Assembly: GCA_030158675.1 (NCBI GenBank)
Contig: JAOASL010000048.1
Location: forward strand, 38,203-102,202
Source: Burkholderiaceae bacterium
GTDB taxonomy: Bacteria; Pseudomonadota; Gammaproteobacteria; Burkholderiales; Burkholderiaceae_D
Length of the DNA: 64,000 nucleotides
Reading direction: 5' to 3'
The notes beneath the pieces were generated by a model. The model worked only from the letters and a program-made list of their open reading frames with translations, was not told the DNA's origin and did no database searches. Positions 18,971 through 29,908 of the stretch are shown here, piece after piece. Numbering within the stretch: position 1 is the stretch's first letter; every line of letters begins with the position of its first letter. Both the position numbers and the translations under genes were made by a program.

Positions 18971-19342
18971 ATGCGCAAACCGCTGAACCTGCTTCTGACG
19001 CTGTTGATCGTCGCCATGCTGGCCCTGGCCGCCTACACCTGGCTGACGCTGAGCTGGTCATATTCGTCCGGCGAACGTGCCGGGCTGCTGCAAAAATTCT
19101 CAAAGAAGGGATGGCTCTGCAAAACCTGGGAAGGCGAATTGCTGCTAACCAGCATGCCGGGCGCAATCCCGGAGAAATTCGAGTTTTCGGTGCGCAACGA
19201 TCAGATCATCGATGCACTGACCCGCAACGCGGGCCGTAAAGTCATCCTGACCTACGAGCAGCACAAGGGAGTGCCGAGTTCGTGCTTCGGCGATACCGAA
19301 TATTTCGTGACCAGCGTGGTGCCGTTCAAAGATCAGCCCTGA
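18971..19342 (+). CDS. Small membrane-anchored protein of unknown function
   Basis: 123 residues. One N-terminal hydrophobic segment (residues ~7-28) acts as an anchor or uncleaved signal; the rest is a ~90-residue soluble domain with two cysteines (WLCKTWEGELLLT and SSCFGDTEYFVTS) that could form a disulfide if periplasmic. The domain pattern is that of conserved hypothetical proteins in betaproteobacteria. The function is not known. Confidence 0.75.
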   Translation: MRKPLNLLLTLLIVAMLALAAYTWLTLSWSYSSGERAGLLQKFSKKGWLCKTWEGELLLTSMPGAIPEKFEFSVRNDQIIDALTRNAGRKVILTYEQHKGVPSSCFGDTEYFVTSVVPFKDQP

Positions 19343-19419
19343 TACCAGACGACCAGACATTGCGCCGGATTTTCTTTCCGGTGCCGCCGGTCTAAAGGTT
19401 TTCTGCACGGGAGCTTCGC

Positions 19420-19650
19420 ATGAAAACCGACGGCAAATCCTTTCAGGTCAGCACGCAAAGACCGAAGCACAAAGAGGCGCTGCCACGGCTGCCGCATGAG
19501 CATGATGAATCCGATGACAGTCAGCAGAGTGAACTGCGCGGCGATATGTGTCAGGCTTTTGACGACATCATGTCCGGCCAGCAAGACACTGACCTGCGCG
19601 AAGCGCGCGGGGTAGAAGACGTGGTGAAAGAATGGGTGAAGCGGCGCTGA
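19420..19650 (+). CDS. Small hydrophilic hypothetical protein
   Basis: 76 residues with the ribosome site GGGAG 6-10 bases upstream. The protein is very polar, rich in Asp, Glu, Lys and His, with no membrane segment (contains HEHDESDDSQQSEL and ends VVKEWVKRR). I do not recognise a family. It converges on the MBL hydrolase gene. Confidence 0.55.
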   Translation: MKTDGKSFQVSTQRPKHKEALPRLPHEHDESDDSQQSELRGDMCQAFDDIMSGQQDTDLREARGVEDVVKEWVKRR

Positions 19651-19690
19651 CTGCGGCGGCGAGGTGGTGAGTTTGCGGGCACGGTCTGGG

Positions 19691-20611
19691 TCAGCGGCTC
19701 GCCTCGACATTCACGATGAACTGTTCTTCCACCGCCAGCGCACCGGCGCGCCGCAATTGCGTGATCGCCCAGTGCGCGAGATGGATCACCCCGAAGTTCA
19801 GGTAGCGCCGGTTGGCTGCGGTGACCAGCGGTATGCTGGCCAGCAGCGCCGGCACTTCGGTCAGCCGGATCTTCTGCCGCTCCATCAGCAGGAATTTCAG
19901 CAAGACCTTGATTCCGTTCTGCGCATTGCGGACCGGATCGGCCTCGAGGTAACCGATTCGCGAATAGGCTTCCTTCAGCGCCGCTTTCACCTCGGTAAAC
20001 GGCTTGCCATGACCGGGTATCACGACCTGCGGTTGCAGGTCGTCAATCATGTCCAGTGTCGCCCGCGTTTCCTGAAAACCACCCCAGCCATCAAGCGCCG
20101 GGAAGACCACACCGAAGCCTTTTTCCCATAAGGCATCGGCAGAAATCAGGATGCCGTGCTTCTGGTTGTGCAGCAGCAGCGAGTACGGATGATGGCCCGG
20201 CGCGGACAACGCTTCCCAGGACAGATCGCCGAGCTCGATCACATCGCCCGGGCTGATCGCGGCGTCCGCATGGAAAGGCTCGCAGCGCTGACCGGTGGCG
20301 GCGAAGGTCGGCGCCATTCGCTCCCAGTCATTCACGCGATCGAATTCGGCAACTGGCACATGGGTGCACAGCTGCGGATAGTGCATCTGCAAAATACGGT
20401 TGCCGCCGCAATGATCCGAATGCAAATGCGTGTTGTAGATCGCGTCCAGCGGACGGTCTTTCAGCAGGTGGCGCACGAGCGCCAGTGTCTGCTCCGCATG
20501 GGTGCAGTAACCGGTGTCAACGATCGCCGTGCGTGTCTTACCGATGAACAGCACATTGTTTGACGACAGCCAGCCGCGCTCGAGCACGCGCATCGAATCC
20601 GGGAGTTTCAT
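19691..20611 (-). CDS. MBL-fold metallo-hydrolase
   Basis: 306 residues from ATG 20611; an upstream extension of the frame is not coding because it overlaps the preceding gene. The metallo-beta-lactamase motif NTHLHSDHCGGN (HxHxDH) and later metal ligands (SAPGHHPYS, VIPGHGKPF) are present, so a binuclear metal site is intact. The substrate is not evident; glyoxalase-II-like thioesters or lactones are possible. Start and upstream stop overlap as ATGA, so it is coupled to the small membrane protein. Confidence 0.85.
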   Translation of the reverse strand: MKLPDSMRVLERGWLSSNNVLFIGKTRTAIVDTGYCTHAEQTLALVRHLLKDRPLDAIYNTHLHSDHCGGNRILQMHYPQLCTHVPVAEFDRVNDWERMAPTFAATGQRCEPFHADAAISPGDVIELGDLSWEALSAPGHHPYSLLLHNQKHGILISADALWEKGFGVVFPALDGWGGFQETRATLDMIDDLQPQVVIPGHGKPFTEVKAALKEAYSRIGYLEADPVRNAQNGIKVLLKFLLMERQKIRLTEVPALLASIPLVTAANRRYLNFGVIHLAHWAITQLRRAGALAVEEQFIVNVEASR

Positions 20612-21048
20612 TTTTTCATTTCGTAAGCGAGCGAGATGCGCGCAAACTCGGCCAGCAAATCCTGCGTGCCGCCATTGAAGGTATAGAACGCGGTGCCGGT
20701 ACGCACCACCAGACGCGGCGGCGACAGCCAGCCGGCACGCGGCAGGCCGATCAGCTTGGCACCGCGCACATCCGGCCACATGACTTGCTTGCCGAGCAGG
20801 CCGCTTTGCCGGATGCCGTCCGCGTCTATCGTCACGGTCGCATGCAGGAAGCCGCGATAAGAGAGCAGCAGCAACAGGATCGCGCCGAGCAGCAAAGCCT
20901 GCGCGCTGAGGTCGCCGCCATGGCGTATCAGAAAGCTGGCGGCATAGCCGGCCAGACCGAAGGTGAACAGCGTGGCGATCAGCTTGAACCACGGGCTGTA
21001 GGCCGGGCCGTTGACGACGCCGGCCGGCTGATATCCGATGCGCTGCAT
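20608..21048 (-). CDS. Two-helix membrane protein with PH-like domain
   Basis: 146 residues from ATG 21048 (a GTG at 21069 is also in frame). Two hydrophobic helices (about residues 22-42 and 53-72) are followed by a small beta-rich domain (TVTIDADGIRQSGLLGK, then VMWPDVRGAKLIGL) that reads like a bacterial PH/DUF domain. Function unknown. It overlaps the MBL hydrolase start by 4 bp. Confidence 0.7.
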   Translation of the reverse strand: MQRIGYQPAGVVNGPAYSPWFKLIATLFTFGLAGYAASFLIRHGGDLSAQALLLGAILLLLLSYRGFLHATVTIDADGIRQSGLLGKQVMWPDVRGAKLIGLPRAGWLSPPRLVVRTGTAFYTFNGGTQDLLAEFARISLAYEMKK

Positions 21049-21055
21049 CACGGGA

Positions 21056-21262
21056 TCAGCCGGCTGCACGGCGCTGCAGTATGGCCAGCCAGACCTGACG
21101 CTTGCGCGCCTCCGGCGCTACGCCCCAGTCGATGATTTCGTCGACGGTGCGCTGGCAGCCCTTGCACAGCCCGCTGCCGGCATCCATCACACACAGGCCG
21201 ATGCACGGCGACGGCATCGGCCCCTGATGGGTACGCGGATCGAAGGTCTCGGCACGGTTCAT
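21056..21262 (-). CDS. DUF1289 family cysteine-rich protein
   Basis: 68 residues from ATG 21262. The DUF1289 signature is complete: SPCIGLC, then GLCKGCQRTVDEI and a W. The four cysteines suggest metal binding. A longer frame to 21397 is an overlap with the next gene. The family is small and of unknown function, common in proteobacteria. It lies within the minus-strand run ending the liu region. Confidence 0.85.
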   Translation of the reverse strand: MNRAETFDPRTHQGPMPSPCIGLCVMDAGSGLCKGCQRTVDEIIDWGVAPEARKRQVWLAILQRRAAG

Positions 21263-21266
21263 GGTG

Positions 21267-21698
21267 TCAAAGCCCCGCACGCTGTTTTTTTTCCGCGAGC
21301 CGGACGTGGAATTTTTCCGCGATGACGATAGTGCGCTCATGCTCGCCCTCGCTGATCTTGTCGAGCCCGTCCCAGGCCTCGACCCGGAAGCGCACACGCC
21401 GACCTTCCACCTCGACCAGTTCGCCGCGTATCGTCAGTGTCATGCCGGGCGGCGTGGCCGCGAGATGCGAGAAGCTTACATGCGTGCCAAGACTCTGCTC
21501 GACCGGCCAGTCCATGTGCGGAATGATCGCCTGCGTGCAGGCCAGCTCCATCAGTCCCACCATGTAGCCGGTGGCCAGCACCGCCGGCATCTGCTGCGCA
21601 AACGCAGTGTGCTCGCCGAACAATGCCGGCACCACCGCACGCTCGGGCACCGTGGTCTGCCATTCGAAAGTGATGCCCGGTTGCAGCGTGTCTTTCAT
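21267..21698 (-). CDS. Hot-dog-fold thioesterase (FlK-like)
   Basis: 143 residues. The pattern resembles fluoroacetyl-CoA-thioesterase-like proteins: VPALFGEHTAFAQQMPAVLATGYMVGLMELAC (a landmark at residues ~23-54) and GTHVSFSHLAATPPGM. Such proteins hydrolyse acyl-CoA thioesters. Start overlaps the end of the HMG-CoA lyase gene by 4 bp, so it belongs to the leucine-degradation transcription unit, where it may recycle CoA from stalled intermediates (inference). Confidence 0.78.
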   Translation of the reverse strand: MKDTLQPGITFEWQTTVPERAVVPALFGEHTAFAQQMPAVLATGYMVGLMELACTQAIIPHMDWPVEQSLGTHVSFSHLAATPPGMTLTIRGELVEVEGRRVRFRVEAWDGLDKISEGEHERTIVIAEKFHVRLAEKKQRAGL

Positions 21699-22615
21699 TG
21701 CGCCAGCTCCGTTGCGCGACGCGCCGCAATCGCATTACCGGCACGGCTAGACGCCTTTCTGCCGAGATGCCGCGATATGAATTGTCCTGCATCGACGACT
21801 GCCTCAAGATCAACCCCCGTGTGTATCCCCAGCCCGAGCAGAAGATACAGCACATCCTCGGTCGACACGTTGCCCGTTGCGCCTTTTGCATACGGGCATC
21901 CGCCCAGTCCTGCAACTGACGAATGGAAGATCGATACACCGACTCCCAGCGCGGCATAAATATTCACCAGCGCCTGACCATAGGTGTCATGGAAGTGTCC
22001 GGCCAGCTGCCCGAGCGGAAATTCGCGCGCGACCCGTTCGAACACCCGCTGCACTTTATCTGCGGTGCCGACGCCGATCGTGTCAGCGATATCGATCTCG
22101 TCGCAGCCAAGATCGCGCAGCCGTTGTGTCACGTCGGCCACCGCATCAGGCGCGACCTCGCCCTGATAAGGACAGCCGAGCGCACAGCTGAGGCTGCCGC
22201 GCAGCCGCAGGCCGTTCGCCTTCGCCGCCAGTGCGACATCGCGAAAACGCTCGATCGATTCAGCGATGGAGCAATTGATGTTCTTCTGCGAAAAAGCCTC
22301 CGACGCCGCAGCAAAGATCACCACCTCATCGGCGCGCGCCGCCAGCGCGGCCTCAAAGCCTTTCATGTTCGGCACCAGCGCCGAATAGATTGTGCCGGGA
22401 CGACGCGCGATCTGCTGCATCACATCGGTCGAGGTGGCCATCTGCGGCACCCACTTCGGCGACACGAATGACGCGGCCTCGACATTCGGAAAACCGGCCG
22501 CGGACAAGCGGTTGACCAGCTCAACCTTGACCTCGACCGGAATGGTTTCTTTCTCGTTTTGCAGTCCGTCGCGCGGACCGACTTCCACCAGCCTGACCTT
22601 CGATGGCATGCCCAT
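21695..22615 (-). CDS. liuE: Hydroxymethylglutaryl-CoA lyase
   Basis: 306 residues from ATG 22615; the longer frame overlaps the upstream gene. It cleaves HMG-CoA to acetoacetate and acetyl-CoA, the last step of leucine degradation. VGPRDGLQNEK and the catalytic-cysteine loop GLGGCPYAKGATGN are present. Length and motifs match bacterial MvaB/LiuE. It starts 1 base after the liuD stop, so the two are coupled. Confidence 0.95.
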   Translation of the reverse strand: MGMPSKVRLVEVGPRDGLQNEKETIPVEVKVELVNRLSAAGFPNVEAASFVSPKWVPQMATSTDVMQQIARRPGTIYSALVPNMKGFEAALAARADEVVIFAAASEAFSQKNINCSIAESIERFRDVALAAKANGLRLRGSLSCALGCPYQGEVAPDAVADVTQRLRDLGCDEIDIADTIGVGTADKVQRVFERVAREFPLGQLAGHFHDTYGQALVNIYAALGVGVSIFHSSVAGLGGCPYAKGATGNVSTEDVLYLLLGLGIHTGVDLEAVVDAGQFISRHLGRKASSRAGNAIAARRATELAQ

Positions 22616-22616
22616 C

Positions 22617-24599
<1,983 letters not shown>

Positions 24600-24685
24600 G
24601 TCTCGCTCCGGTCTTCCTTATTAATTTTTGTTTCAGGTCAGTTCGTTCAGGCTTCAGACCGATCAACGATGGGTCCCGGCTCGCA

Positions 24686-25981
24686 TCAGGCACAACGCGT
24701 CAGCACCGCCAGAGTTTTCTCTCCCAGCCACCCAATCTCGTCCTCCGTCAGCACATACGGCGGCATCCAGTACACGGTCGTGCCGATCGGGCGCAGCAGC
24801 AATGCCTGCTGCAAGGCCTCGGTGAAGAAGCGCCGCGAAAATCCCGCAGCCACAGCCGGCGTCACATCGAATGCGCAGATCATCCCGCGCTGCCGTGCAT
24901 TGCTGACCGCCGGATGCGCGGCCACCTTCGCCAGCGCCGCAGCGAGTTGCCGCGCGCGCCCCTGGTTCTGCGCGATCACGTCGTCTTCATCGAAAATGTC
25001 CAGCGTCGCCAGCGCCGCACGGCACGCCAGCGGATTGCCGGTGTACGAATGCGAGTGCAAAAAGCCGCGCGCCATGTCCGGGTGATAGAAGGCCTGGTAC
25101 ACGTCATCGGTCGTCATCACCAGCGACAGCGGCAGATAGCCGCCGCTGATGCCCTTCGACAGGCAGAGGAAGTCCGGCCAGATGCCGGCCTGTTCGCAGG
25201 CAAAGAAGCTGCCGGTGCGGCCGCAGCCGACCGCGATCTCGTCAGCCACCAGATGGACAGCAAACTCGTCGCACAGCATGCGCAGCGCGCTCAGGTAAGC
25301 CGGCTCGTACATTGCCATGCCGACCGCGCACTGCACCAGCGGCTCGACGATCACCGCGGCGATCTGCGATGCGCGCCGCTCGAACAGTTCACGCATCTGC
25401 TGCAGTGCCGCGTCGGTGCCGGCCACCGCCGGTGACGCGACCACATGCGCGCGCCTGACCATGGCAGCATAGGCGTCGGTGAAGATCGGCACATCGGTCA
25501 CGCCGAGCGCGCCGACGGTCTCGCCGTGGTAGCTGCCAGACAGGCAGACGAATTCCTGCTTCTGCTCGCGGCCGCGGTTGCGCCATGAATGCAGGCTCAT
25601 TTTCAGCGCGATCTCAACGGCCGACGCGCCGTCGGACGCGAAGAAACAGTGACCGAGCGCGTGGCCGGTCCTGGCCGCCAGCCGCTCGGACAGCTGCACC
25701 ACCGGCTCGTGCGTGAAGCCGGCCAGCATCGCGTGCTCAAGCCGGTCGAGCTGATCCTTCAGCGCCGCATTGATGCGCGGGTTCGCATGGCCGAACAAGT
25801 TGACCCACCACGAGCTGACCCCATCCATATAGCGCCGGCCGTCATGGCCGTAAAGCCACGCGCCCTTGCCGTGGCTGAGCGCAACCAGCGGCAGCGACTC
25901 GTGGTGCTGCATCTGCGTGCACGGATGCCAGACTGCCGCCAGGCTGCGCGCGACCCAATCTTTGTCTGCGGCCTGATTCAT
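24686..25981 (-). CDS. bioA: Adenosylmethionine--8-amino-7-oxononanoate transaminase
   Basis: 431 residues from ATG 25981, whose first base overlaps the liuB stop (TGATG). It is a PLP class III aminotransferase in biotin synthesis. WHPCTQM near residue 18 and YMDGVSSWWVNLFGH are the BioA-type active-site segments; the PLP lysine is in LCLSKGISGGYLPLS. No other biotin genes are near. Its place between the two carboxylase subunit genes is unusual and links cofactor supply to a biotin-dependent enzyme (inference). Confidence 0.9.
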   Translation of the reverse strand: MNQAADKDWVARSLAAVWHPCTQMQHHESLPLVALSHGKGAWLYGHDGRRYMDGVSSWWVNLFGHANPRINAALKDQLDRLEHAMLAGFTHEPVVQLSERLAARTGHALGHCFFASDGASAVEIALKMSLHSWRNRGREQKQEFVCLSGSYHGETVGALGVTDVPIFTDAYAAMVRRAHVVASPAVAGTDAALQQMRELFERRASQIAAVIVEPLVQCAVGMAMYEPAYLSALRMLCDEFAVHLVADEIAVGCGRTGSFFACEQAGIWPDFLCLSKGISGGYLPLSLVMTTDDVYQAFYHPDMARGFLHSHSYTGNPLACRAALATLDIFDEDDVIAQNQGRARQLAAALAKVAAHPAVSNARQRGMICAFDVTPAVAAGFSRRFFTEALQQALLLRPIGTTVYWMPPYVLTEDEIGWLGEKTLAVLTRCA

Positions 25982-27588
25982 CACATCCTGAAAATGCCAA
26001 ACTTCGTTTCCGGTATCGGCGCGTTCAATGCGGCCGACAATCCCAGCGCGAGCACGGTGCGCGTGTCCGCCGGATCGATCACGCCATCGTCCCACAGCCG
26101 CGCGCTGGCGTAATACGGATGGCCCTGATGCTCATACTGCTCGCAGATCGGCGCCTTGAATGCGGCTTCTTCGTCAGCGCTCCAGCTGCCGCCTTTGGCT
26201 TCGATGCCATCGCGCTTGACGGTTGCCAGCACGCTGGCGGCCTGCTCACCGCCCATCACCGAGATGCGCGCATTCGGCCACATCCACAGCATGCGCGGCG
26301 AATAGGCGCGGCCGCACATGCCGTAGTTGCCGGCGCCGAAACTGCCGCCAATGATTACAGTGAACTTCGGCACCGCGGCAGTGGCGACCGCCGTCACCAT
26401 CTTCGCGCCATGGCGCGCGATGCCTTCGTTCTCATACTTGCGACCGACCATGAAGCCGGTAATGTTCTGCAGGAAGACGAGCGGTACCTTGCGCTGGCAG
26501 CACAGCTCGATGAAGTGCGCGCCCTTCACCGCCGACTCGGAAAACAGGATGCCGTTGTTGGCGACGATGCCGACCGGCATACCGTGCAGGTGCGCGAAGC
26601 CGCACACCAGCGTGCTGCCAAAGCGCGCCTTGAATTCATCGAACTCGCTGCCGTCGACGAGACGCGCAATCACTTCGCGCACATCAAACGGCTTGCGGGT
26701 GTCGGTCGGTATCACGCCGTAGATGTCACGCGTATCGTATTTCGGCGCGACTGGTTCGCGCAGCGTGAGCTGCTGCGGCTTCTGCCGGTTCAGGTGGCCA
26801 ACGATGTTGCGCGCGATCGCCAGCGCATGCGTGTCGTCCTGCGCGAGATGGTCGACCACACCGGACAGCCGCGTGTGCACATCGCCGCCACCGAGGTCTT
26901 CCGAACTGACTACCTCACCGGTGGCGGCCTTGACCAGCGGCGGGCCGCCGAGAAAAATCGTACCCTGATTTTTCACGATAATGGATTCGTCGCTCATCGC
27001 CGGCACATACGCGCCGCCGGCGGTGCACGAGCCCATCACCACCGCGATCTGCGGAATACCTTCGGCCGACATGTTGGCCTGATTGAAGAAGATGCGGCCG
27101 AAGTGCTCGCGATCGGGAAAGACGTCATCCTGGTTCGGCAGGTTGGCGCCGCCGGAGTCGACCAGATAAATGCACGGCAGCTTGTTTTGCTGCGCGATCT
27201 CTTGCGCGCGCAAGTGTTTTTTGACCGACATCGGATAGTAGGTGCCGCCCTTGACCGTCGCGTCATTGCAGACGATCACGCATTCCTGCCCCTTCACGCG
27301 GCCGATGCCGGTGATCACGCCGGCGGCCGGAGCCGCGTCGTGGTACATGCCGTACGCGGCCATTTGCGAGAACTCGAGGAAGGGCGTGCCGGGATCGAGC
27401 AGCTGATTGACGCGCTCGCGCGGCAGCAGCTTGCCGCGCGCCACATGCTTCTTGCGCGCGTCTTCGCCGCCGCCCAGCGCGATCCTGGCGCAATGCGCAT
27501 GCAAGTCCTCGACCAGCGCCTGCAAGGCGGCCGCATTGGCCGCGAATTCCGGTGAGCGGGTGTTCAGCTTCGATTCAATGACAGGCAT
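25981..27588 (-). CDS. liuB: Methylcrotonoyl-CoA carboxylase, carboxyltransferase beta subunit
   Basis: 535 residues, the usual size for the beta subunit. It carries both carboxyltransferase halves, with [16 protein letters not shown] and [19 protein letters not shown] as acyl-CoA/biotin site landmarks. A ribosome site GGAG lies 7 bases before ATG 27588. It transfers the carboxyl group from LiuD-biotin to 3-methylcrotonyl-CoA. Confidence 0.95.
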   Translation of the reverse strand: MPVIESKLNTRSPEFAANAAALQALVEDLHAHCARIALGGGEDARKKHVARGKLLPRERVNQLLDPGTPFLEFSQMAAYGMYHDAAPAAGVITGIGRVKGQECVIVCNDATVKGGTYYPMSVKKHLRAQEIAQQNKLPCIYLVDSGGANLPNQDDVFPDREHFGRIFFNQANMSAEGIPQIAVVMGSCTAGGAYVPAMSDESIIVKNQGTIFLGGPPLVKAATGEVVSSEDLGGGDVHTRLSGVVDHLAQDDTHALAIARNIVGHLNRQKPQQLTLREPVAPKYDTRDIYGVIPTDTRKPFDVREVIARLVDGSEFDEFKARFGSTLVCGFAHLHGMPVGIVANNGILFSESAVKGAHFIELCCQRKVPLVFLQNITGFMVGRKYENEGIARHGAKMVTAVATAAVPKFTVIIGGSFGAGNYGMCGRAYSPRMLWMWPNARISVMGGEQAASVLATVKRDGIEAKGGSWSADEEAAFKAPICEQYEHQGHPYYASARLWDDGVIDPADTRTVLALGLSAALNAPIPETKFGIFRM

Positions 27589-27602
27589 GGGAAGTCTCCG
27601 GA

Positions 27603-28013
27603 TTATTGTTTTTCAATGTCATTGATATCACCGTCAATGTAAAACCACAGGCCGTCTTCGCGCACAAATCGGCTAGTTTCTTCCAGCCGCTGGCCTTTGC
27701 CGGCCGCGCGACAACGGGCGACGAAATGCACGGTTCCGCGGTCGCCGTCCTGTGTGACGTTTTTTACTTCCAGCCCCAGCCATTTCAGTGCCGGATCGGT
27801 GAGAGTCTCCTGCGGACGCGTTGACGGATGCCAGGTCGCCTTCAGGTAATCCTCGGTGCCGGTCGCGTACGCGGCATAGCGCGAGCGCATCAGCTTTTCC
27901 GGTGTGTCGGCCACCGCCACGCCAGCCAGGAAGGGTCCGCAGCAGGTCTGGAAGCGCGGGCCGCCACACGGGCAGGTGGCGTCGGTCTTGTCGATCTTGT
28001 CGGTCTTCGTCAT
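27603..28013 (-). CDS. YchJ-family SEC-C/NTF2-like protein
   Basis: 136 residues from ATG 28013. The N-terminus has the SEC-C-like cysteine motif [16 protein letters not shown], followed by an NTF2-like domain ([25 protein letters not shown]). This matches the YchJ/UPF0225 family of unknown role. It is inserted between the second acyl-CoA dehydrogenase gene (5 bp gap) and liuB (14 bp gap), so it is transcribed with the liu genes. Confidence 0.85.
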   Translation of the reverse strand: MTKTDKIDKTDATCPCGGPRFQTCCGPFLAGVAVADTPEKLMRSRYAAYATGTEDYLKATWHPSTRPQETLTDPALKWLGLEVKNVTQDGDRGTVHFVARCRAAGKGQRLEETSRFVREDGLWFYIDGDINDIEKQ

Positions 28014-28018
28014 CGTAC

Positions 28019-29149
28019 TCAGGCCAGCGCGCGGCCGATCAGGATTTTCTGGATATCGCTGGTGCCTTCGTAGATCTGGCACACGCGCACGTCGCGATAG
28101 ATGCGCTCGACCGGGAAATCGGCGAGGTAGCCGTAGCCGCCGTGGATCTGGATCGCATCGCTGCACACCTTTTCCGCCATCTCGGTGGCGAACAGCTTGG
28201 CCATTGCCGCTTCCTTCAGACACGGCAGGCCGGCATCCTTCATCGCCGCCGCATGCCAGACCATCTGCCGCGCGGCCTCAAGCTGCGTGGCCATGTCGGC
28301 CAGACGAAACTGCACGGCCTGATGCTCGAACAGGGGCTTGTCGAAACTTTGCCGGTCCTTCGCATACAGCAGCGCCGCATCGAACGCCGCGCGCGCCATG
28401 CCGACTGCCTGTGAAGCGATGCCGATACGGCCGCCCTCCAGACCGGACAGCGCGATCTTGTAACCCGTGCCTTCGTCGCCGATCAGGTTGGCGGCCGGAA
28501 TGCGGCAGTCCTCAAGCACGATCTGCGCGGTGTCGGACGAATGCTGGCCGAGCTTGTCTTCGATGCGCGCGACGATATAGCCGGGTGTGCCGGTCGGCAC
28601 CCAGAACGCGCTGATGCCGCGCTTGCCGGCGTCTTTGTCCGTCACCGCCATCACGATCGTCACATCGGCATGCTTGCCGCTGGTGATGAACTGCTTCACA
28701 CCATTCAGCACGTAATGGTCGCCGTCACGCCGCGCGGTGGTGCGCAATGCGGAAGCATCGCTGCCGGCATGCGGCTCGGTCAGCGCAAACGCGCCGAGCA
28801 TCTGGCCGCCGGCGAGCGGTCGCAGCCATTGTTCTTTCTGCGCTGCACTGGTGTACGCCATGCCTATGCTGCAGACCGGGCAATTGTTGACCGAGATAAT
28901 GGTCGAGGTGCCGCCGTCGCCGGCGGCGATTTCCTCGATCACCAGCGCCAGCGCCAGGTAGTCGAGGCCGGCGCCGCCCTGCTCCTCCGGCACGGCTACG
29001 CCAAAGGCGCCGAGACCGGCCAGCTGTTTCAGCGCGTCACGCGGAAAACTGCTGTCGCGATCCCACGCGGCCGCGTTCGGTGCGAGCTGCTGCTGCGAAA
29101 AATCGCGTAGCGCATCGCGAATCATCTGGTGTTGTTCGGAGAGGATCAT
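28019..29149 (-). CDS. Acyl-CoA dehydrogenase (second ACAD of the liu run)
   Basis: 376 residues from ATG 29149 (a TTG at 29161 is also in frame). The FAD enzyme motifs are present: FALTEPHAGSDASALRTTA, GLEGGRIGIASQAVGMARAA and the C-terminal catalytic-base segment YEGTSDIQKILIGRALA. A glutamate at that C-terminal place is typical of short/medium-chain ACADs, in contrast to isovaleryl-CoA dehydrogenase. It may handle short straight- or branched-chain acyl-CoAs. Confidence 0.9.
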   Translation of the reverse strand: MILSEQHQMIRDALRDFSQQQLAPNAAAWDRDSSFPRDALKQLAGLGAFGVAVPEEQGGAGLDYLALALVIEEIAAGDGGTSTIISVNNCPVCSIGMAYTSAAQKEQWLRPLAGGQMLGAFALTEPHAGSDASALRTTARRDGDHYVLNGVKQFITSGKHADVTIVMAVTDKDAGKRGISAFWVPTGTPGYIVARIEDKLGQHSSDTAQIVLEDCRIPAANLIGDEGTGYKIALSGLEGGRIGIASQAVGMARAAFDAALLYAKDRQSFDKPLFEHQAVQFRLADMATQLEAARQMVWHAAAMKDAGLPCLKEAAMAKLFATEMAEKVCSDAIQIHGGYGYLADFPVERIYRDVRVCQIYEGTSDIQKILIGRALA

Positions 29150-29236
29150 CCGCTTGTTCAAAAGTGGTTGGAAGACACGGGATTCCGGTATGTGCCGGAA
29201 TCCCGCGATGCTTGCCCTGCCTTCTGCAAGACCGAA

Positions 29237-29908
29237 TTACCAGGCAATCTCGCGCCCGTCATACCCATAGAACGCTCCGGAATCCGACGGCTTCAGCGTA
29301 GCGATCACCTTCCTCATTCCGGCCACGCTGTCCTGCACGTCCAGCGTCGCGCCGGCGCCGCCCATATCGGTCTTCACCCAGCCGGGGTGCAGCACGGCGA
29401 GCGTAAGGCCAGGGTAGTCATCGCGAGCAGAATGCACGGCCATGTTCAGCGCCGCCTTCGACGCGCGATAGAGCCACGCGGTGCTTGACGTCGCGCCGGC
29501 AATACTGCCCATCACGCTGCTGATGAACACAAAGCGGCCCTGGGCGGCGGCGACAAAGGGCGCGAGCAAGGGCAGCGCCTGCATCGCGCCGAGCACGTTC
29601 GCCTGCATGGTCGCGTCGAATACGGCGGTGGTCGGCGCTTCAGCCGCGCCGTCCCAGCCCGGCAGCACACCGGCGATGTACAGCGCAAGATCGATCTTTT
29701 CGCCGTCCAGCTGCCGCGGCAGTTCGGCCAGCGACTCTGCGCGGGTGACGTCGGTCTTCAGCGGGTGCGCGCCGTCTGCTTCAAGCGCCGCCAGTGCCTG
29801 CGCATCGCGTGCAGTCGCGAACACTTTCCAGCCATCGGCCAGCAACTGACGGACGAACTCGCGACCAATGCCGCGCGACGCGCCGATGATGAGAGCGGTG
29901 CGTGTCAT
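29237..29908 (-). CDS. Short-chain dehydrogenase/reductase
   Basis: 223 residues. Rossmann motif ALIIGASRGIGREF, NAD(P) proline/alanine patch ALYIAGVL in place of the classic NNAG, and catalytic YRASK preceded by a serine-rich strand. It begins directly after the thiolase stop (TAAATG). Substrate unknown; SDRs of this C-factor-like type often accompany beta-oxidation clusters. Confidence 0.85.
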   Translation of the reverse strand: MTRTALIIGASRGIGREFVRQLLADGWKVFATARDAQALAALEADGAHPLKTDVTRAESLAELPRQLDGEKIDLALYIAGVLPGWDGAAEAPTTAVFDATMQANVLGAMQALPLLAPFVAAAQGRFVFISSVMGSIAGATSSTAWLYRASKAALNMAVHSARDDYPGLTLAVLHPGWVKTDMGGAGATLDVQDSVAGMRKVIATLKPSDSGAFYGYDGREIAW

